NCBI GenBank assembly: GCA_027577595.1
Contig: JANBRJ010000101.1
Span: 1 to 59,078 of the forward strand
DNA from: Coemansia sp. RSA 487
Lineage: Eukaryota > Kickxellomycota > Kickxellomycetes > Kickxellales > Kickxellaceae
Reading direction: 5' to 3'
Length of the DNA: 59,078 nt
Shown here: positions 23,701-36,168 of the stretch, in pieces
Layout: every line of letters begins with the position of its first letter
Position numbering within the stretch: the first letter of the stretch is position 1
Position numbers and translations under genes: made by a program
Notes under the pieces: generated by a model
What the model was told of the DNA's origin: nothing
What the model saw: the letters and a program-made list of their open reading frames with translations, nothing else
The model's database searches: none

Positions 23701-26700
23701 CGAAAGCTGGTACGGAAATTTTTCCGACAGGTCCATTCCAAGGTAGTTGTGCTTCGATAGGTAATCAAAACTAACCTGCATATGGTTAAAGTCTTTGATA
23801 TCGAAAACCTCGCCTCGTATCGCAATAAGCGCATCCTTATCGGTGTTGTGCGATCCTAGCTCTGCGGCGGAATACACATGCTGCTTTGGACACAGAATAA
23901 GCCCAAGCCCAACAATCCAGAAGACCACAAACACGCAGCTCCAGAAAATGATCAAACACAGAGCAACCTTTTCACGCCAAGCAATGCGCTGGTCGTGGCG
24001 CTTGATCCGCCCGCACCACCCCAATAAAGATGACGGAATAAGCCAGGTGCAGAGCCACACAAAAGCAAGCCAGATCTTGCGTTCGGTTGATGCAGGGGAT
24101 TCAGGCTCATCGTCCGCGTCCTTCTGCGCAGCAGCAGCAGCAGCAGCAGCATCCGCGGTGCCCTTTTTGATAGATCCGGACCGACTTCCAGAGCGTGGCG
24201 ATGTATTGGTGGCGTACCTCGCGTTGAAGTCGCGGTCACTCAGAATGTCAGAAGCCCCGTCACGCATGCCCATATCGTGGTAGGCGTCATCGTCCGAATA
24301 GTACGATCTTACGTCCCCACCACCGCCAAACATGCGTCCCTTGAGCGTGCGTACATGCTGAGCTGCCGCATCCGGGCCGGCAGCCATCCGGCCTGGAGGC
24401 TGTGCATTGAGCATAAGGTTGGCCTCGGACTGGTCGCCATAGCTAGCGGCCGATAAGTCCATGCCGTCGACGATCGGGCTCATTTCGCCGGCATGCTGCT
24501 GGAGGTCTTTGGACTCCTTGTAGCCAGCACGCTGATTGTCCATATCCATGCGCTCCATGCCGCGAATTGGATCATCAAGGCGTCTCCAGGCAGCAAAGCT
24601 TAGAAACACCTTTGTTCTACCAATCGCCATGTCCGCGTCTGGAAGCTGAAGCGCAGTTTTCAGCGCAGTGGCTCTTGTGTAGTCGTCGGTTATCGACGAC
24701 GCATCTGGAACGTACTCCTCAATAACCATCTTGTAGCGTTGGCAAATGTCAGCTACGCCAAGGACTGCTGAGTATTCAGCGGTCTTTCGGGCGGCCATTG
24801 CGCTTAGATCTAGACCACTGGTCTGTGCCTGGATGCGTCGAGGGTCGACGGACCGAGGCCGCCCTTGGTCATTGGGCTTTATGCAGAGCACAAACCAGGG
24901 GAGCGTCTCGTCAATGGTCATGATCATCTCGTTCAGAGCACGCTGGAGCTGCGTGGCAACACAGTCAACCTTTGCAAAGTGAGAGGCGCTTCTTGTGTTT
25001 GGTCTTTTCATTGTCGGCGCACGCGTTGGCACCGAGGGCGCTTGTGCTTGTACGATTGCTTTTTCATCCTTGGGGTGAACCTCTGTAGCAAGCGTCTTGC
25101 TTGAGAAAAGACCGCCAACAAAGCTATTGTCGGTGCCGGGGTTTGTGGTAGAGCCGTCGCCGCGGAATACCGAAACAAAGTCAGAGCTAAGCTGATCAAG
25201 GTTCTTCTCGACAAAGTCGTCGATGGTGTATGTGACGCTGCCCCAGAAATGGGAGATGGCGAAGCTGTTCAGCTCGTTCTTGCTTTCGCTGGGAGAATAG
25301 TAGGGGTTGGCATCGCCAATCCGCTTGTCGTGCATTCGGTTGAACGCCTTAAGAAGCTGGCTACTAGCCTCGCGCTCGGGGACGTTGGCATCGAACTCGC
25401 GCTGGGCCGACGAGCCTCTCCTCTTATTCTTCTTTTTGTCGACCTGCAGGTACTCGGCGGCCTGACGGTCCATAACAGCAAACAGCCCAGACCTTGGCTT
25501 CATAAACAGATCAAGGCAAACGGAGCGGTCAGTGAACGACACAGCAGGCATAGCAGCCGCAACACCTTCGTCTGCATATTCGCTGTTTCCTGCCTCGAAT
25601 ATCTGGTGGAACAAAAAGTGATGCAGGCGCTCGTTGGCATAGTTGCTGCAGAACTGCTCGTAGCTATTTTGGCGGGCAACATGCCATCCAGGAAAATCTA
25701 CAAGGCCAATAAAGTTCTGGTATTCGTTATCGTCCTTGCAAAGTTTGGAGTTGAGGAATTCGACAAGCCAGTTGAAGAGCAGCGAGTAGAGCGAGCGGGC
25801 AAGGTCGTCTCTGCGAGCTGCCGCACCGTCGGCATCCAGATACACGGTAAACTTGTCGCTTCCGATCTGCTTCGTCTTGATAGAGAAAAGAGACACCAAG
25901 GTATCAGCGGGGAGGCCAAGCAGAGAGGCCACATGGTCGGCTACGTCCTGGTTGCGCACAGTCGCAGCGCTTTCCTCGCCGTTCTTCTGATACTGGAACT
26001 GCAGATTCCCAAGTGAAAGGATGGACGCCAGAACGGAAAATATGTGGCGGCGGTACTTCTGGTTGAGACCAACGTTGCCCATGGCGTCGACGAGCTCCTG
26101 GAAGCGATCGGCATCGCTAAAGTCGGCAATGCGCTGCACCGTGCCCGGGCGGCTGAGGTACTCAAATGCAGGGTGCATAAGGCCATAGTCGGGCCGGTCC
26201 TCGGCGGCGGCGCCGTTTGCCAGGTAGTAGAAGACGTGGAAGCTGCGCTCCCCCTGCGGAACATGGGTCACGCGGCTCTTTTCCAGGAGGTACGTGAGCG
26301 TCTTTGCGCCGACGGTACGGCCGCGATGGTCAAACTGGATCTCGATATACGACCCCAGGCGGGAGCCGTTGTTGTGCGCGGCTGTCTTTGCATGCGTGAA
26401 TGCCTCAAGAACAATGTCGGCATTCTGTATACGCGCGTAGAGGCGCGAGTCCTTCTTGGAGTGGGCGCGTATCAGCGACAGGAAGCGGGTGACCAGCCGG
26501 CGCTGCTCCGTCTTTCCACTGCCCGAAGCACCGCTAAAGAACACAGACAGATGTTCCAAAAGAAAAAGACAGCGGCAGAACACATGCATCTTAGCAAAAG
26601 TGGCTTATTCTTCAAGCATTATGGACAGCAAAAGCCTACGGATATTTCGGGGTTGCAAGTGTATTCTGGTTGTGCTACTTACAGGAACGTGATGCTTTGG

Positions 26701-27011
26701 TTGAGGTTTGTACGCCGCATGTGGATATACGCCTGCTCAGCAGCCCTGAAGATGTGCGGCGGCAGGTTTTCGCGCGTAGCCGAGGTGTTTCTGTAGTCAT
26801 CGATGTACTGCAGCGCATGCTCGTCAGACGCAAGCTCCAGGGTCTCGTTGGGATTCAAGGCAATAACCAGACGGTCGCCGATGTTTGTGTAGGGCTGGCA
26901 GCTTGGGCGCTGCTCAAAGCGCTTGATGAGGGTGTTGTCGATGTCGGCGCTGGTGCGAGAGGCTGCGTCGCTGCCAGAGAGACGCAAATCGTCGTCGCTG
27001 CGAGTCTGCAT
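20716..27011 (-). CDS. Myosin-motor chitin synthase, copy A (class V/VII type)
   Basis: Polymerises cell-wall chitin from UDP-GlcNAc at growth tips. Exons 27011-26683 and 26533-20716 (149-nt intron), 2048 aa. Order: myosin motor (about 40-690) with P-loop GASGSGKTE at 111-119, switch I-like NNGSRLGSY and switch II DFPGWH; polar linker with a poly-Ala run; two membrane spans (about 930-1000); a cytochrome-b5-like segment; then a GT2 chitin synthase core with DADTVVFPD, EDRYL and QRRRW (near 1597), further membrane helices, and a C-terminal DEK_C-like domain. The donor is GTAAGT; joining ...SITF with L-GASGSGKTE rebuilds the P-loop, which fixes the splice. The start is the ATG at 27011; an in-frame ATG at 27041 is possible. 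Copy B lies directly upstream in the same direction, so the pair is a tandem duplication. Confidence 0.95.
24127..24151 (-). repeat. GCA trinucleotide run in chitin synthase copy A
   Basis: About seven GCA units on the + strand, read on the - strand as a poly-Ala stretch in the polar linker between motor and synthase parts. Copy B has no matching run. Confidence 0.85.
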
Positions 27012-27785
27012 TGTCCGAAAAGTGCTGTTTAAAAAGAACAAACGACAATATCAGAAAATGTCTCAAGAGCAAATGTTGTGTTTCGGTGAAGTCTGTGGCA
27101 CAGCAGCTACTGAACAATCAAGGAACTGTATTTACTGCTGCCCCCACACAATAGCAGAATATCCGGAAGTGTGGTAGGACCCTTTCTCCTTCTATTGTTG
27201 GGTGCGGTGGTGTTTCTAGGAGGAAGAAAGAGGGGAGAGGCGAAGCGCGAGGAAACAGAGCGCGGTCAGCGATTGACAGAACAAAGACGCAGAGGCACTT
27301 TATAACACAGAACCTTTGGCTCAGCTCGCTGCAAACAAGGAAAGAGTTATATATATGAAATGTAAACGTGTGCCAGAAGCAGAAAACAAATACTCTTCCA
27401 GATTGTGGAAAATAAAAGGGGAAAAAGAAGACAAACTGTCAACAGAAGAAAGATGCATGCACGAAAGTGAAAAATCTGCTCAAAACACAGAAAGGCAAGC
27501 AGTGTGTTAGCTAGTTGTGTTGTTGATGGCGATCGGCCACCCCTCTCACTCACCCATTGGCCGCTCTATTTTTGGGATGTGCTTTTGGTATCTTTTTTGG
27601 GGGACAAAAGAAAGAGGAAAATAACATGACACAGGGCTTGTTGTGTCTATGCCAAATGCTGGTGGCAAGTTCCAAAAGCGCATGCAAAACATAATCAATT
27701 GTTCATTTGCGGATGTAAATTTAGAGGGAAAGAACGTATACTTGAAAGAAAGCTATTAATAGGAAAGAAAGAAAATGGAACCAGA
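27012..27785. other. Intergenic region between the two chitin synthase genes
   Basis: 774 bp: promoter of copy A and 3' end of copy B. It is purine-rich on the + strand (many GAAAG and GAGGAA runs). A 64-codon frame at 27316-27510 (+) is Lys/Glu-rich low complexity without support as a gene. Confidence 0.45.
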
Positions 27786-30700
27786 TCAAAGTCGCTCGCT
27801 CAGGACTTCATCTATGCAGAGATTGATAAACGACTTGCGTGCATTGAGCTCCTCCTGGTCCATGTTGCATTCCTGCGCGACCTGCTGGCGGACCTGTTTT
27901 TTGGTGACAAGCATAAGGTCGACTGTGCTGAGAATGCGCCGCACAGATTGCATAAGGACTTCGTTGGGCATCCCAGATGGGAACTGAACCAGCGGCCCAC
28001 TCTCGGCAGCGGGGCCATGGATAGCTTGGGCCGGCAGAGGTGGCGGCTGCATTGACATCGGCATCGGCTGCCCCTGGACATCCGGCATGTTGTAGCGGGG
28101 ATTGCTGGCGAAGCCCATGCCAGCGACAGACCCGTCGCACGGAATGTCACCGCCGGCCATGCTCATCGGGATGTTGACGTGTGGGTTGTGCGCGATCTGC
28201 ATGTTGGCGCCGGCTCCCTGGTGGTACCCGTAGTTCCCGGCGCCATACACCGAGCCAGCCGCAGAGCCTGGGCGTGGCGGACCAAAGTACATGCTTGCGC
28301 GGCTGCTCATCTCGCTGCGCAGGTCATCCATGTTGTGTGCCTTTTCCAGGCCGCCACACATGATTTCCTGCTCGTAGTCGTCCCACTTGCGCAGCGGTAT
28401 TGTCGCTGGATCGAACTCTTCAACCTCAGCAATGTACTTTGCTTTCTTGCCGTCGCTAACAACCATGCGTGTGTTGCCCCAGGAGAAGTCGTCAAAGTGC
28501 CAGAACGCATAGATGGGGATGAAGAACGAAAACACGGGCATCGCCAGGAGATACACGATCATCCACCCGATGTGCTGCCACTGGCGCTTGAACACAAACA
28601 GCAGCGCCTGCAGGCCATACACCGCGGCTAGGAGATACACCGACACAAGCGGCGTGTCAGATGTGCTCACGGCAAGCTGGTAGATGAGATATCCCAGGTA
28701 CACGACCGTTGCCGGCATGACGACTGTCGACACCAGGTCAATAAACACAATGAAGCGCATCGAGAAGCAGCAGAACCCGCACAGCCGAGGCAAAAACACA
28801 AGCTCAAGCAAGTTGTGCACAGTTGAGTTGATCCAGCGGCGGCGCTGGGACAAAAGCACCTGCCATGTGTCTGGGGCATTTGTCTTGCACTGTGCGTCCG
28901 AGGTAAACTTCATCTTGTAGTACGGGTGGTGTTTGAGCATCAGCGTGGTCAGGTACCGGTCCTCGCCCAGATGCAGCAGGTTCTTCTTGTGCAGCGTGTC
29001 GACGTTGTTCTCCGAATAGTCCTTGACGATGCTGTTCGACACAAGCAGCGGGTAGTTTGACTCTGGCGCTCTGATGCGGTACATGCAGAAGCAGCCAGGC
29101 AAGCAGGTAACCGAGCCAAACAGCGACTCGAATGCCTTGCTGAGATGATGCGAAATGTAATACTCGTAGACCTGGATCATTGTGATCCAGGTGTCCTTTT
29201 CGTTGGCAAGCTGCGTCTCGCCGCAGATGCCCATCAGCTTCGAGTCGTGCAGCATGCAGGAGACCATGCGGTTGAGCGAGTCGGGGAACACATACGTGTC
29301 GGCGTCGACCATCATGATGAACTCGTAGAACGCAGGGTTGACGCCAATCACGTTCTTGATCTGGTGGTAGATCTCCAGCTCCAGCGGCGACATTGGCAGG
29401 TTGAAGTGCACATTGTTGAAGAAGCGCATCAGGATGATCTGCGAGTCGCGCTTCCCGCGGTTGCCCTGGCGCATGCGCTCTCGCGGGGTTCCGCACTTGA
29501 CGACGACAACGTAGGGCACAACGTGTCCGGCTGCCTCGAACAGCCCCGAGTACACCTTGCCCATGTTGTGCTGCCTGGTACCCTCGCCGAGCGAGAGGAA
29601 GCTCAGCGGCTCTGGGTCAATGTCGGGGTCGGACCCCAGTATGTCGAGCGCAATGCGCGGAGTCGGCCTGTCATTGCCCGACCCAACAATCATTCCGTCG
29701 CATATGACAAACAGCAGCTTGCGCTTGTCGTCGTAGTGGAGCGTAGCTAGTGACTCCAGCGTAGACTGCAGCCCTTCCTCGCCCTCCGTGTAGCAGGGCA
29801 CGTTGCAAATGATAAACTTGTCATGCTCTTCGGGCTCACGGCGGCTCCCCAGCTGCAATGCAGCCAGGAACTTGAAGAAGATGATGCTTGTAAGTGCAAC
29901 CGAGCTTGCAAGGAGAACGTAGTTTGCAAAGTAGCACTGGAACGACTTTCTCTTGTCGACGACGCCAACATAAAATGCGCCGCGCAGGCACTGGTAGTGC
30001 AGCCTGCGCGCAACCGGCCGCTTGGCAAAGTAGCGGTTCCACTTGTCGGTGATGTCCTGGCCAGGATGCATCTGGAACATGTTGTGCACGCCGTCATCCA
30101 GAAACATGCGCGAGCTGGTCTCGTTGGCTCTTCCATCCGGCGCAACAACAAACGGTGCCCCACGGCGCTGGATGTACTCGGAGAGGTCGAAAACCTCGTT
30201 GTTGATTATGGACCAGTACCTCCTCATTCCACTAGGCAGGCCGATGCCCTTTCCCTCCATTTCGACGCGCTGGGGCTCGGTCGCGATCTTGCCACGGTAG
30301 TAGTTATCACGCATGATCCGCATGAGACGGTACTGGTAGTAGTTGTAGCCACCCTCGACCATTTCAGGATGGCGCCAGAAGCGGTGGTCGTGCAGCCACG
30401 CCTCTGTGTACGGCCCTGGCTTTGGCGACAACGCCAGGCGTGGGTCAAGGCCTGGGAATGGACAGACAAAGGACAACTGGAGCGGGAACTTGTCGCTCAT
30501 GTCACTGCCCGGATAGTTGTTGTCGACAAGATACTTGCTGTTGACGCCCATATGATTGAACCCCTCTATGTCAAACACCTCGCCACGGATTGCTATCAGA
30601 GCATCGTCCGCCGTGTTATGGCCGCGCATCTCCTCGATTGTGTGCACATGCTGCTTTGGACATATGAGCAAACCAAGGACCGCGATCCAGAAAATAATCA

Positions 30701-33594
30701 CACAGCAGCAGAGAAAGATCAGCGCGCAAAGCGCAACCTTTTCGCGCCATGCAACGCGCTGGTCTCTCCGCTTGAGTTTGGCACAGCATGACAGGAACGG
30801 CGACGGCATCCACCAGGTGAACAGCCATACGAGAACAAGCCAGTACTTCCGCGAAGGGGCCATCTTTTTTGATGCGTCCTCGGCTTCCTTCTCTTCTTCA
30901 ACGACCGGGCTCTCTACGCGGTCGACCTTCAGATCGCCCTCCTTTCCGCTTGGGCGGTCAGACTGCGTGTCGTCAAAGGTCTTTTCATCGTCGCCCGCTG
31001 TTGACGCCCTGCTGCCAGGCTGTCTATCGCCGTGTGCCAGGTTTATCTGCGCCTGGTGCTCCTGGAAGGCTGCAGTGTAGTCAAGAAGGCTTGCGATATC
31101 ATCCTCGTCCTGCGCAGCGTTCTCTGGGAACAACTCTATTCCGTCGTCCTCGTATACAGACTGCAGGTCTTCGGCTGGCGTTGGACTTGACTTACCCGCC
31201 TTTATGCCCGCAACAAGCAGACGCTCACGCTCGCGAAGCGGATCCTCGAGCTGGCGCCAGGCATTAAAGCTCAGAAACGCCTTCTTTTTTCCGATTGCCA
31301 TGTCGCTGTCATCCCAGCCCATTGCACGACGCAGGGCCTCACAGCGCTCGACCGAGCTGGTCTTCTCCTTTGTCCGCACATACTTCTTTATGGCAACATT
31401 ATAGCGCGAGACAAGGTCGTCATGCAGCAATGACGCAGTGAACTCGACGTTTTTGGCGCGGGCTATATCCACGAGCCCGGCAGATGCAAGCTGCCTTTGG
31501 ACGTGCTCCTTTTCCCAGGTGCGAGCCTCTTGCTGGTCGTTAGGGTTGATGCAGTAGACAAACCACGGCAGCGTTTCGTCCAGAGAGGAAATAAGCTGCG
31601 TCAGCGCACGCTGGTACTGCGAGACAACACACGTAATCTTGCGCTTCTTCTGGGCTTTGGGCTGGCTCGTCCACGGCGCGCGCAGCGGCATCATTGACTG
31701 CTGGGCGTTGATGATAGCACTCTCCAGGCGCGGATGGCCCTCGACAACTATCATACGGTCATCGAGCATGCGTGCCATAAACGGGTTGATTGTTGCTGGG
31801 GAATCGCCCATCGAGATGCCGCGGAACAGCGTGTAGAAGTCGACACCAAGATAGTCGATGTTGTTGTCAGCGAACTGGCTGATCGAGTAGCTAACCGTGC
31901 AGGCAAAGTGGCGAATGCCAAACTCACCCTGGCGTCGGGATTTCGAGTACCAGGGCTCGGACCCTGGCTTGGTCTTGCCAGAGTGCTGGTGCGCGTCATC
32001 GAAAAGCTCGATTAGTTTTGCATCTCCTTCGCTTCCGCTTTTGGAGTTGCGGTTCTTTTCCTTCTTGCTGGCCTTGGTGAACTTGTCCATGACGAACAGG
32101 AGGCCGCTGCCCGATTTCATAAACAAGTCGAGACAGCCGGTGTTGTCTCTGTGGGTGGCAGAGCTGAGTATATGGTCAACACCCTCCAACACGTATTCCT
32201 CCTTGCCCACATCGAAAATGTGGTGGTTCATGAAGTGGTGGATGCGCTCGTTTGCATAATTGTAAATGAACTGCTCGTAGTGGTTGCGCTTCTGGCACTG
32301 AAATCCGGGAAGGTCCAAAAGCCCAATGTGGCTGCTGTAGACGCCCTGGTCGCAGATCAGCTTGCTGTTTATCTTCTCAAGCAGCCAGCTAAACAGAAGC
32401 GAGTAGAGGTGACGGGCTAGCGCATCGCAGCGAGAGCGTGATCCTTGCGAGTCTAGGAACACAGTGCACAGCTCGCGACCAATCATTTTAGTGTGGTATG
32501 TCACGGCCTGCTGTAGGCTTGCCGAGTCCACACCCAGAAGCAGCGCGACATGGTCCAGCAGATCCACGTTTTTGATGTAGGCCGCCTCGGCAACAGTTGC
32601 ATCTTTTTGGTTTTCGAGCTGCAGATCCCCCAGGCCGAGGATCGCAGCAAGGACCTGGAAGATGCACTCTTGGTACTTTTCGCGGATCCCCAGCGAATGC
32701 ATGGCTGAGCGAAGGTCCTCAAACTGCATGGCGTCGTCAACGCCAGGGAGACGTTGGATCGTGCCAGGGCGATTGAGGTACTCGTAGCTTGATTGGGTCA
32801 GCCCAAAGAGGGAGCGCTCGTCCGACTTCACGCCGTGGACAAGGTAGTGGAAAACGTGGTAGTTTCTCTCGTTGTCAGGGACGCTGGTTACGCGGTTGCG
32901 ATCAAGCATGTAGTCGCAGTACTTTGCGCCGGCAATGCGCCCAAGCTCGTCAAACTGGAGCTCTGTGTAAATCCCAACTCGGGAGGCATTGGGATGGCTG
33001 GTGGTCTTTGCATTCCCAAACGCCTCGAGAACAATCTCAGCTTCGATGATCTTGTCGAATACCTGCGTGTCTCTCCTCGCATGCGGACGAAGAAAAGACA
33101 GCATGCGTATGGCAAGACGCTTGGCCTCAGATTTCCCCGTGCCTGTCTCGCCACTACAAAATGTGCAGCCATTTAGCCAAAACAAAAAATCAGCAATTAA
33201 AACGATCCTGCAAATAGCCAATGGGATAAAAATGTGTGCTCTCGATTATGCTATACACAGGCACTTACGAAAATACCAGCGATTGGTTTAGCCCCGTTTG
33301 TCTCATATGGAGGTAGGCATTCGCAGCAACACCAAACACATGTGGAGCCACGCCTCTACGCTTTCCAGAGGTGTTGCGATAATCCTCTGCGTAAACAGCA
33401 GCAGCCGCATCGCTCTGAGACTCGAGAGCCTCGTAGGGATTGACCGATACTAGGAATCGAGTACCCAAGTAGGTGAATGTTTGCGGTTCGGGGTTTGTCG
33501 AAAACCTTGCTTCGAGCTTGTTTGCAAGCTCTTCGGCGGAAAGCGACACGCCATCATTGTAGCGAGCTACGTCGTCGCTTGATGATGGCTCCAT
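27786..33594 (-). CDS. Myosin-motor chitin synthase, copy B (class V/VII type)
   Basis: Paralogue of copy A with the same plan. Exons 33594-33269 and 33153-27786 (115-nt intron), 1897 aa. Motor with P-loop GETGTGKSE at 110-118, switch I NASRVGIYTEL and switch II DLPGFQ; membrane spans; cytochrome-b5-like segment (IAIRGEVFDIEGFNHM); GT2 core with DADTYVFPD, EDRYL and QRRRW (near 1545); terminal DEK_C-like domain. The intron cuts the gene at the same codon position and phase as in copy A, immediately before the P-loop, proving common descent by duplication. The ATG at 33594 is the first in frame. The motor-synthase linker is shorter than in copy A. In ascomycetes the class V and VII genes are usually divergent neighbours; here they are head-to-tail. 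Confidence 0.95.
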
Positions 33595-34585
33595 CACAAA
33601 TGAGAGAGAAAAAACGTGTTTTTTAAATTAAAGATATATAATATGAAATAATTTTTTGTACGTATTTTCTAAATGTGGAATCCAAATGACAATGAAATAA
33701 AGCTAGAGGTTCTTGCAAAATGAAAGGATATATGAAAGAGAAATATAATTTAGCAACATAAAAGTTTGTCAGGCTTTCAGCATTAAACATATTTTCCCTT
33801 TGTCATATGGAGCAGTCTCCAGACAGAGATAAGGCTAAACAGACCACGTTGTCCGTGTTTCAAAATACGAATACACTTGTGATTCCTACCTCCACATAGT
33901 AAAACCGCCTAATACGTTGTGGGTGGCATAACGGCCAGTGTTGGCGATTTTATTCTTTTAGTTGCTTTCTGTATTGTGAATTCCACAATGTAGCGGTGCT
34001 ACAACCAGATAATAGTTCTTTTTGCCATATGATGCGGAGTACAAATGTTTTACATTTGAAGCCGGAAGAGAACAGCATGTAACCAACGCGTTTATTTATT
34101 TGTTTTCTATAGAGTACGTAAGGACAGCCTTGTCGCTTTGTAAGAAATGCTTACTTGGTCTTCCCCACAAATCATAAATATATATATTACCTCATGCGCT
34201 TCAAAATATGAGCTATACAGGATGTTCTTTATGCTGCAATTCTTGGGCAGTTTGCGGGGGAGAATGTGTGTGGGGGACGTGTTGACATAATTTACGACCT
34301 TTAAAAGTAATTGTTATTGCTCGATGAGCCTTTTTATACAAAAAATGCTCACGTTCGTGCAATTGCTGTTGGTCATTTTCTGTCTAAAACATATGCCCGC
34401 GTGTGTCCATCTGCTTGATGATCACACAAGAAATGGCATATGCTCTACAATCCACAATGCATCTTGTAAAAAACATGCAAAAAATATCCACCCGCACACA
34501 CACGAGAAATCTAACGACATGTCTAGTTGTTCGTGATACATCGAGGAAGAGAAAGAGTGAAAGGAAAAGATATTAGGATAACCAT
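33595..34585. other. Intergenic region upstream of chitin synthase copy B
   Basis: 991 bp, AT-rich. It holds the copy B promoter and the 3' end of the next gene on the same strand. Nothing coding, no inverted repeats at its ends and no RNA gene were recognised. Confidence 0.45.
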
Positions 34586-36168
34586 CTAGGACGTCGAAAC
34601 AGCAGCGCTTTGTGGCTGTACCACAGCCAAACCATCATCTTGCGATGTGCCTGGATCCTTGTAATTGCCATCACTTAGGTGCGATACGGGCGATTTGTTA
34701 GTTTTTTCCTCTGCTGGAATGGACATTGCTGGAATCGCCGTGATCTTCATGTTAAGCTCAGAGGAGCTGCTGTGCGTGGGGCCACCTGGTGGACTGTCAA
34801 TACTAGCTCTTTGAGAGCCGTCGTTCGATGTAGCAAGGACAGTGTCTGCAGCTGTACTTGAGGAACTATGATCGTCCTCAGACATACTAAAAGTTGCGTT
34901 GCTGAGCAGGCGTGCGGCCAGCAGCGAGGATGCCGTCTCCGCGAGTTCCATATTGGCAGCAACCTCTGCTGCTGCTGCCATCTCTATGATACCCACTGCA
35001 GAGAAATGTGCTTGCTCCTTTCCAACGTATTTGTCGTCAGATGAAAAACTTCCAGAAGAAGCGCTTTTTCTCGATTTCCTTTGAGACGCACGCGATGTGC
35101 TTTTTATTTCACATTGCGCATTTTCTTTTGCCTTTGGGAGCGATTCCACCTTCTTTCGAGACAGCTTGTTGTTGCCTTTGGTCTGAGCAGACTCCCTGTT
35201 TTGAGCTGCTTTTTGCCGCGACATGTTCATTTGTATCGTCCCATGGATGATATCATGGTTTCCCTTGAGTATAAATGTAGGACTCGCAACAAGCTGGCCG
35301 AACGAATACTAAATATGGCTTGAAATAAATACACATATTACACGGCGTATGCGATAAGGCTATTAGCGGTTATAATGGGGATATAGGGTGTTTGTGCTAA
35401 TGCGCCACAGCTAAAACGTCAACTTACCATTAGCTTGCCTCCAAACTTTCGTATCCAGCCGCGCAGCTTGCTAGGATGCACTGCCACCTCGGCCTGTTTC
35501 TTGTACGAGTACTCCTTGTACTCCTGATCCACAGTGATAATCGACAGGCGACACGATGCATTGGATATGGTGTTTAAACTACGCGGCCGCTGTTTTGGAA
35601 TATAGCTGTCTAGCGTGTGTGGATACGGCAGGCATTTTATGCTGCTAGCGGGTCTTTTGGCATATGTCGTCAACACTGGCTCACTCCACTCTCTGCGCAA
35701 CATTGGTGAATACGATACGTGTGTATCCTGTAGGGGCAGCTGGTTTGGATCCAAAGTCGTGCCACTCCTGTCGAGTCTGTTTCTTTGCGCACTACTTGTC
35801 TCGGGTGCTTTGTCATTTATGTAATTTCCATGCCCAGCATTGGCGGTCTCTGCGTCTGGAAGTCCGGGCGCAACAACCATGCGCAGGTTTGATGGCACAC
35901 GAGGCGTTGTGCTCATGACAAGCGATTTGTGGCTATGGAGTGGGCGTGGGAGTGCTGACGATAATGCCGAAGGCTGTGCACTGGGTTCTTTCAACGGGGA
36001 AGACACCGTCATGTCTGTGGCCGATGTTGAGACGGCCTGTTGCGTAGCACTATTGTTCATTTCCTTCGTTTCATCCGGTGTATTGGAGTGCGTGGCGTCC
36101 GTAGCATTGCTGCCCTTGTCAACGAGTGCAGCATCGCCTGGAGTTGGTTCTGGCTGTGGCTGCCTCAT
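34586..36168 (-). CDS. Disordered protein with a short conserved-looking core (unknown function)
   Basis: Two exons, 36168-35428 and 35308-34586, joined in phase 0 over a 119-nt intron (GTAAGT donor, TTTAG acceptor), about 487 aa. The junction is supported because the frame is open on both sides and reads KFGGKLM then YSFGQLVASPTF. Most of the protein is Ser/Thr/Pro-rich and likely disordered. The only ordered-looking part, split by the intron, has regularly spaced glycines: PSKLRGWIRKFGGKL, then SFGQLVAS, ILKGNHD and IHGTIQ. This faintly resembles the CsbD-like fold, with PSK..G and later G spacing, but I would not call it without a profile search. The start at 36168 is uncertain, since the frame is open upstream to 36225 and an extra exon is possible. 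No function is assigned. Confidence 0.6.

Noticed and set aside
25249-26016. 255-codon open frame on the + strand inside chitin synthase copy A
   Set aside because: It lies antisense to the myosin motor exon, has no domain of its own and is a by-product of the codon bias of the real gene. The same holds for 26044-26796 and 29823-30791.
27316-27510. 64-codon Lys/Glu-rich frame between the chitin synthases
   Set aside because: It comes from purine-rich promoter DNA, and a similar-sized frame exists on the other strand.
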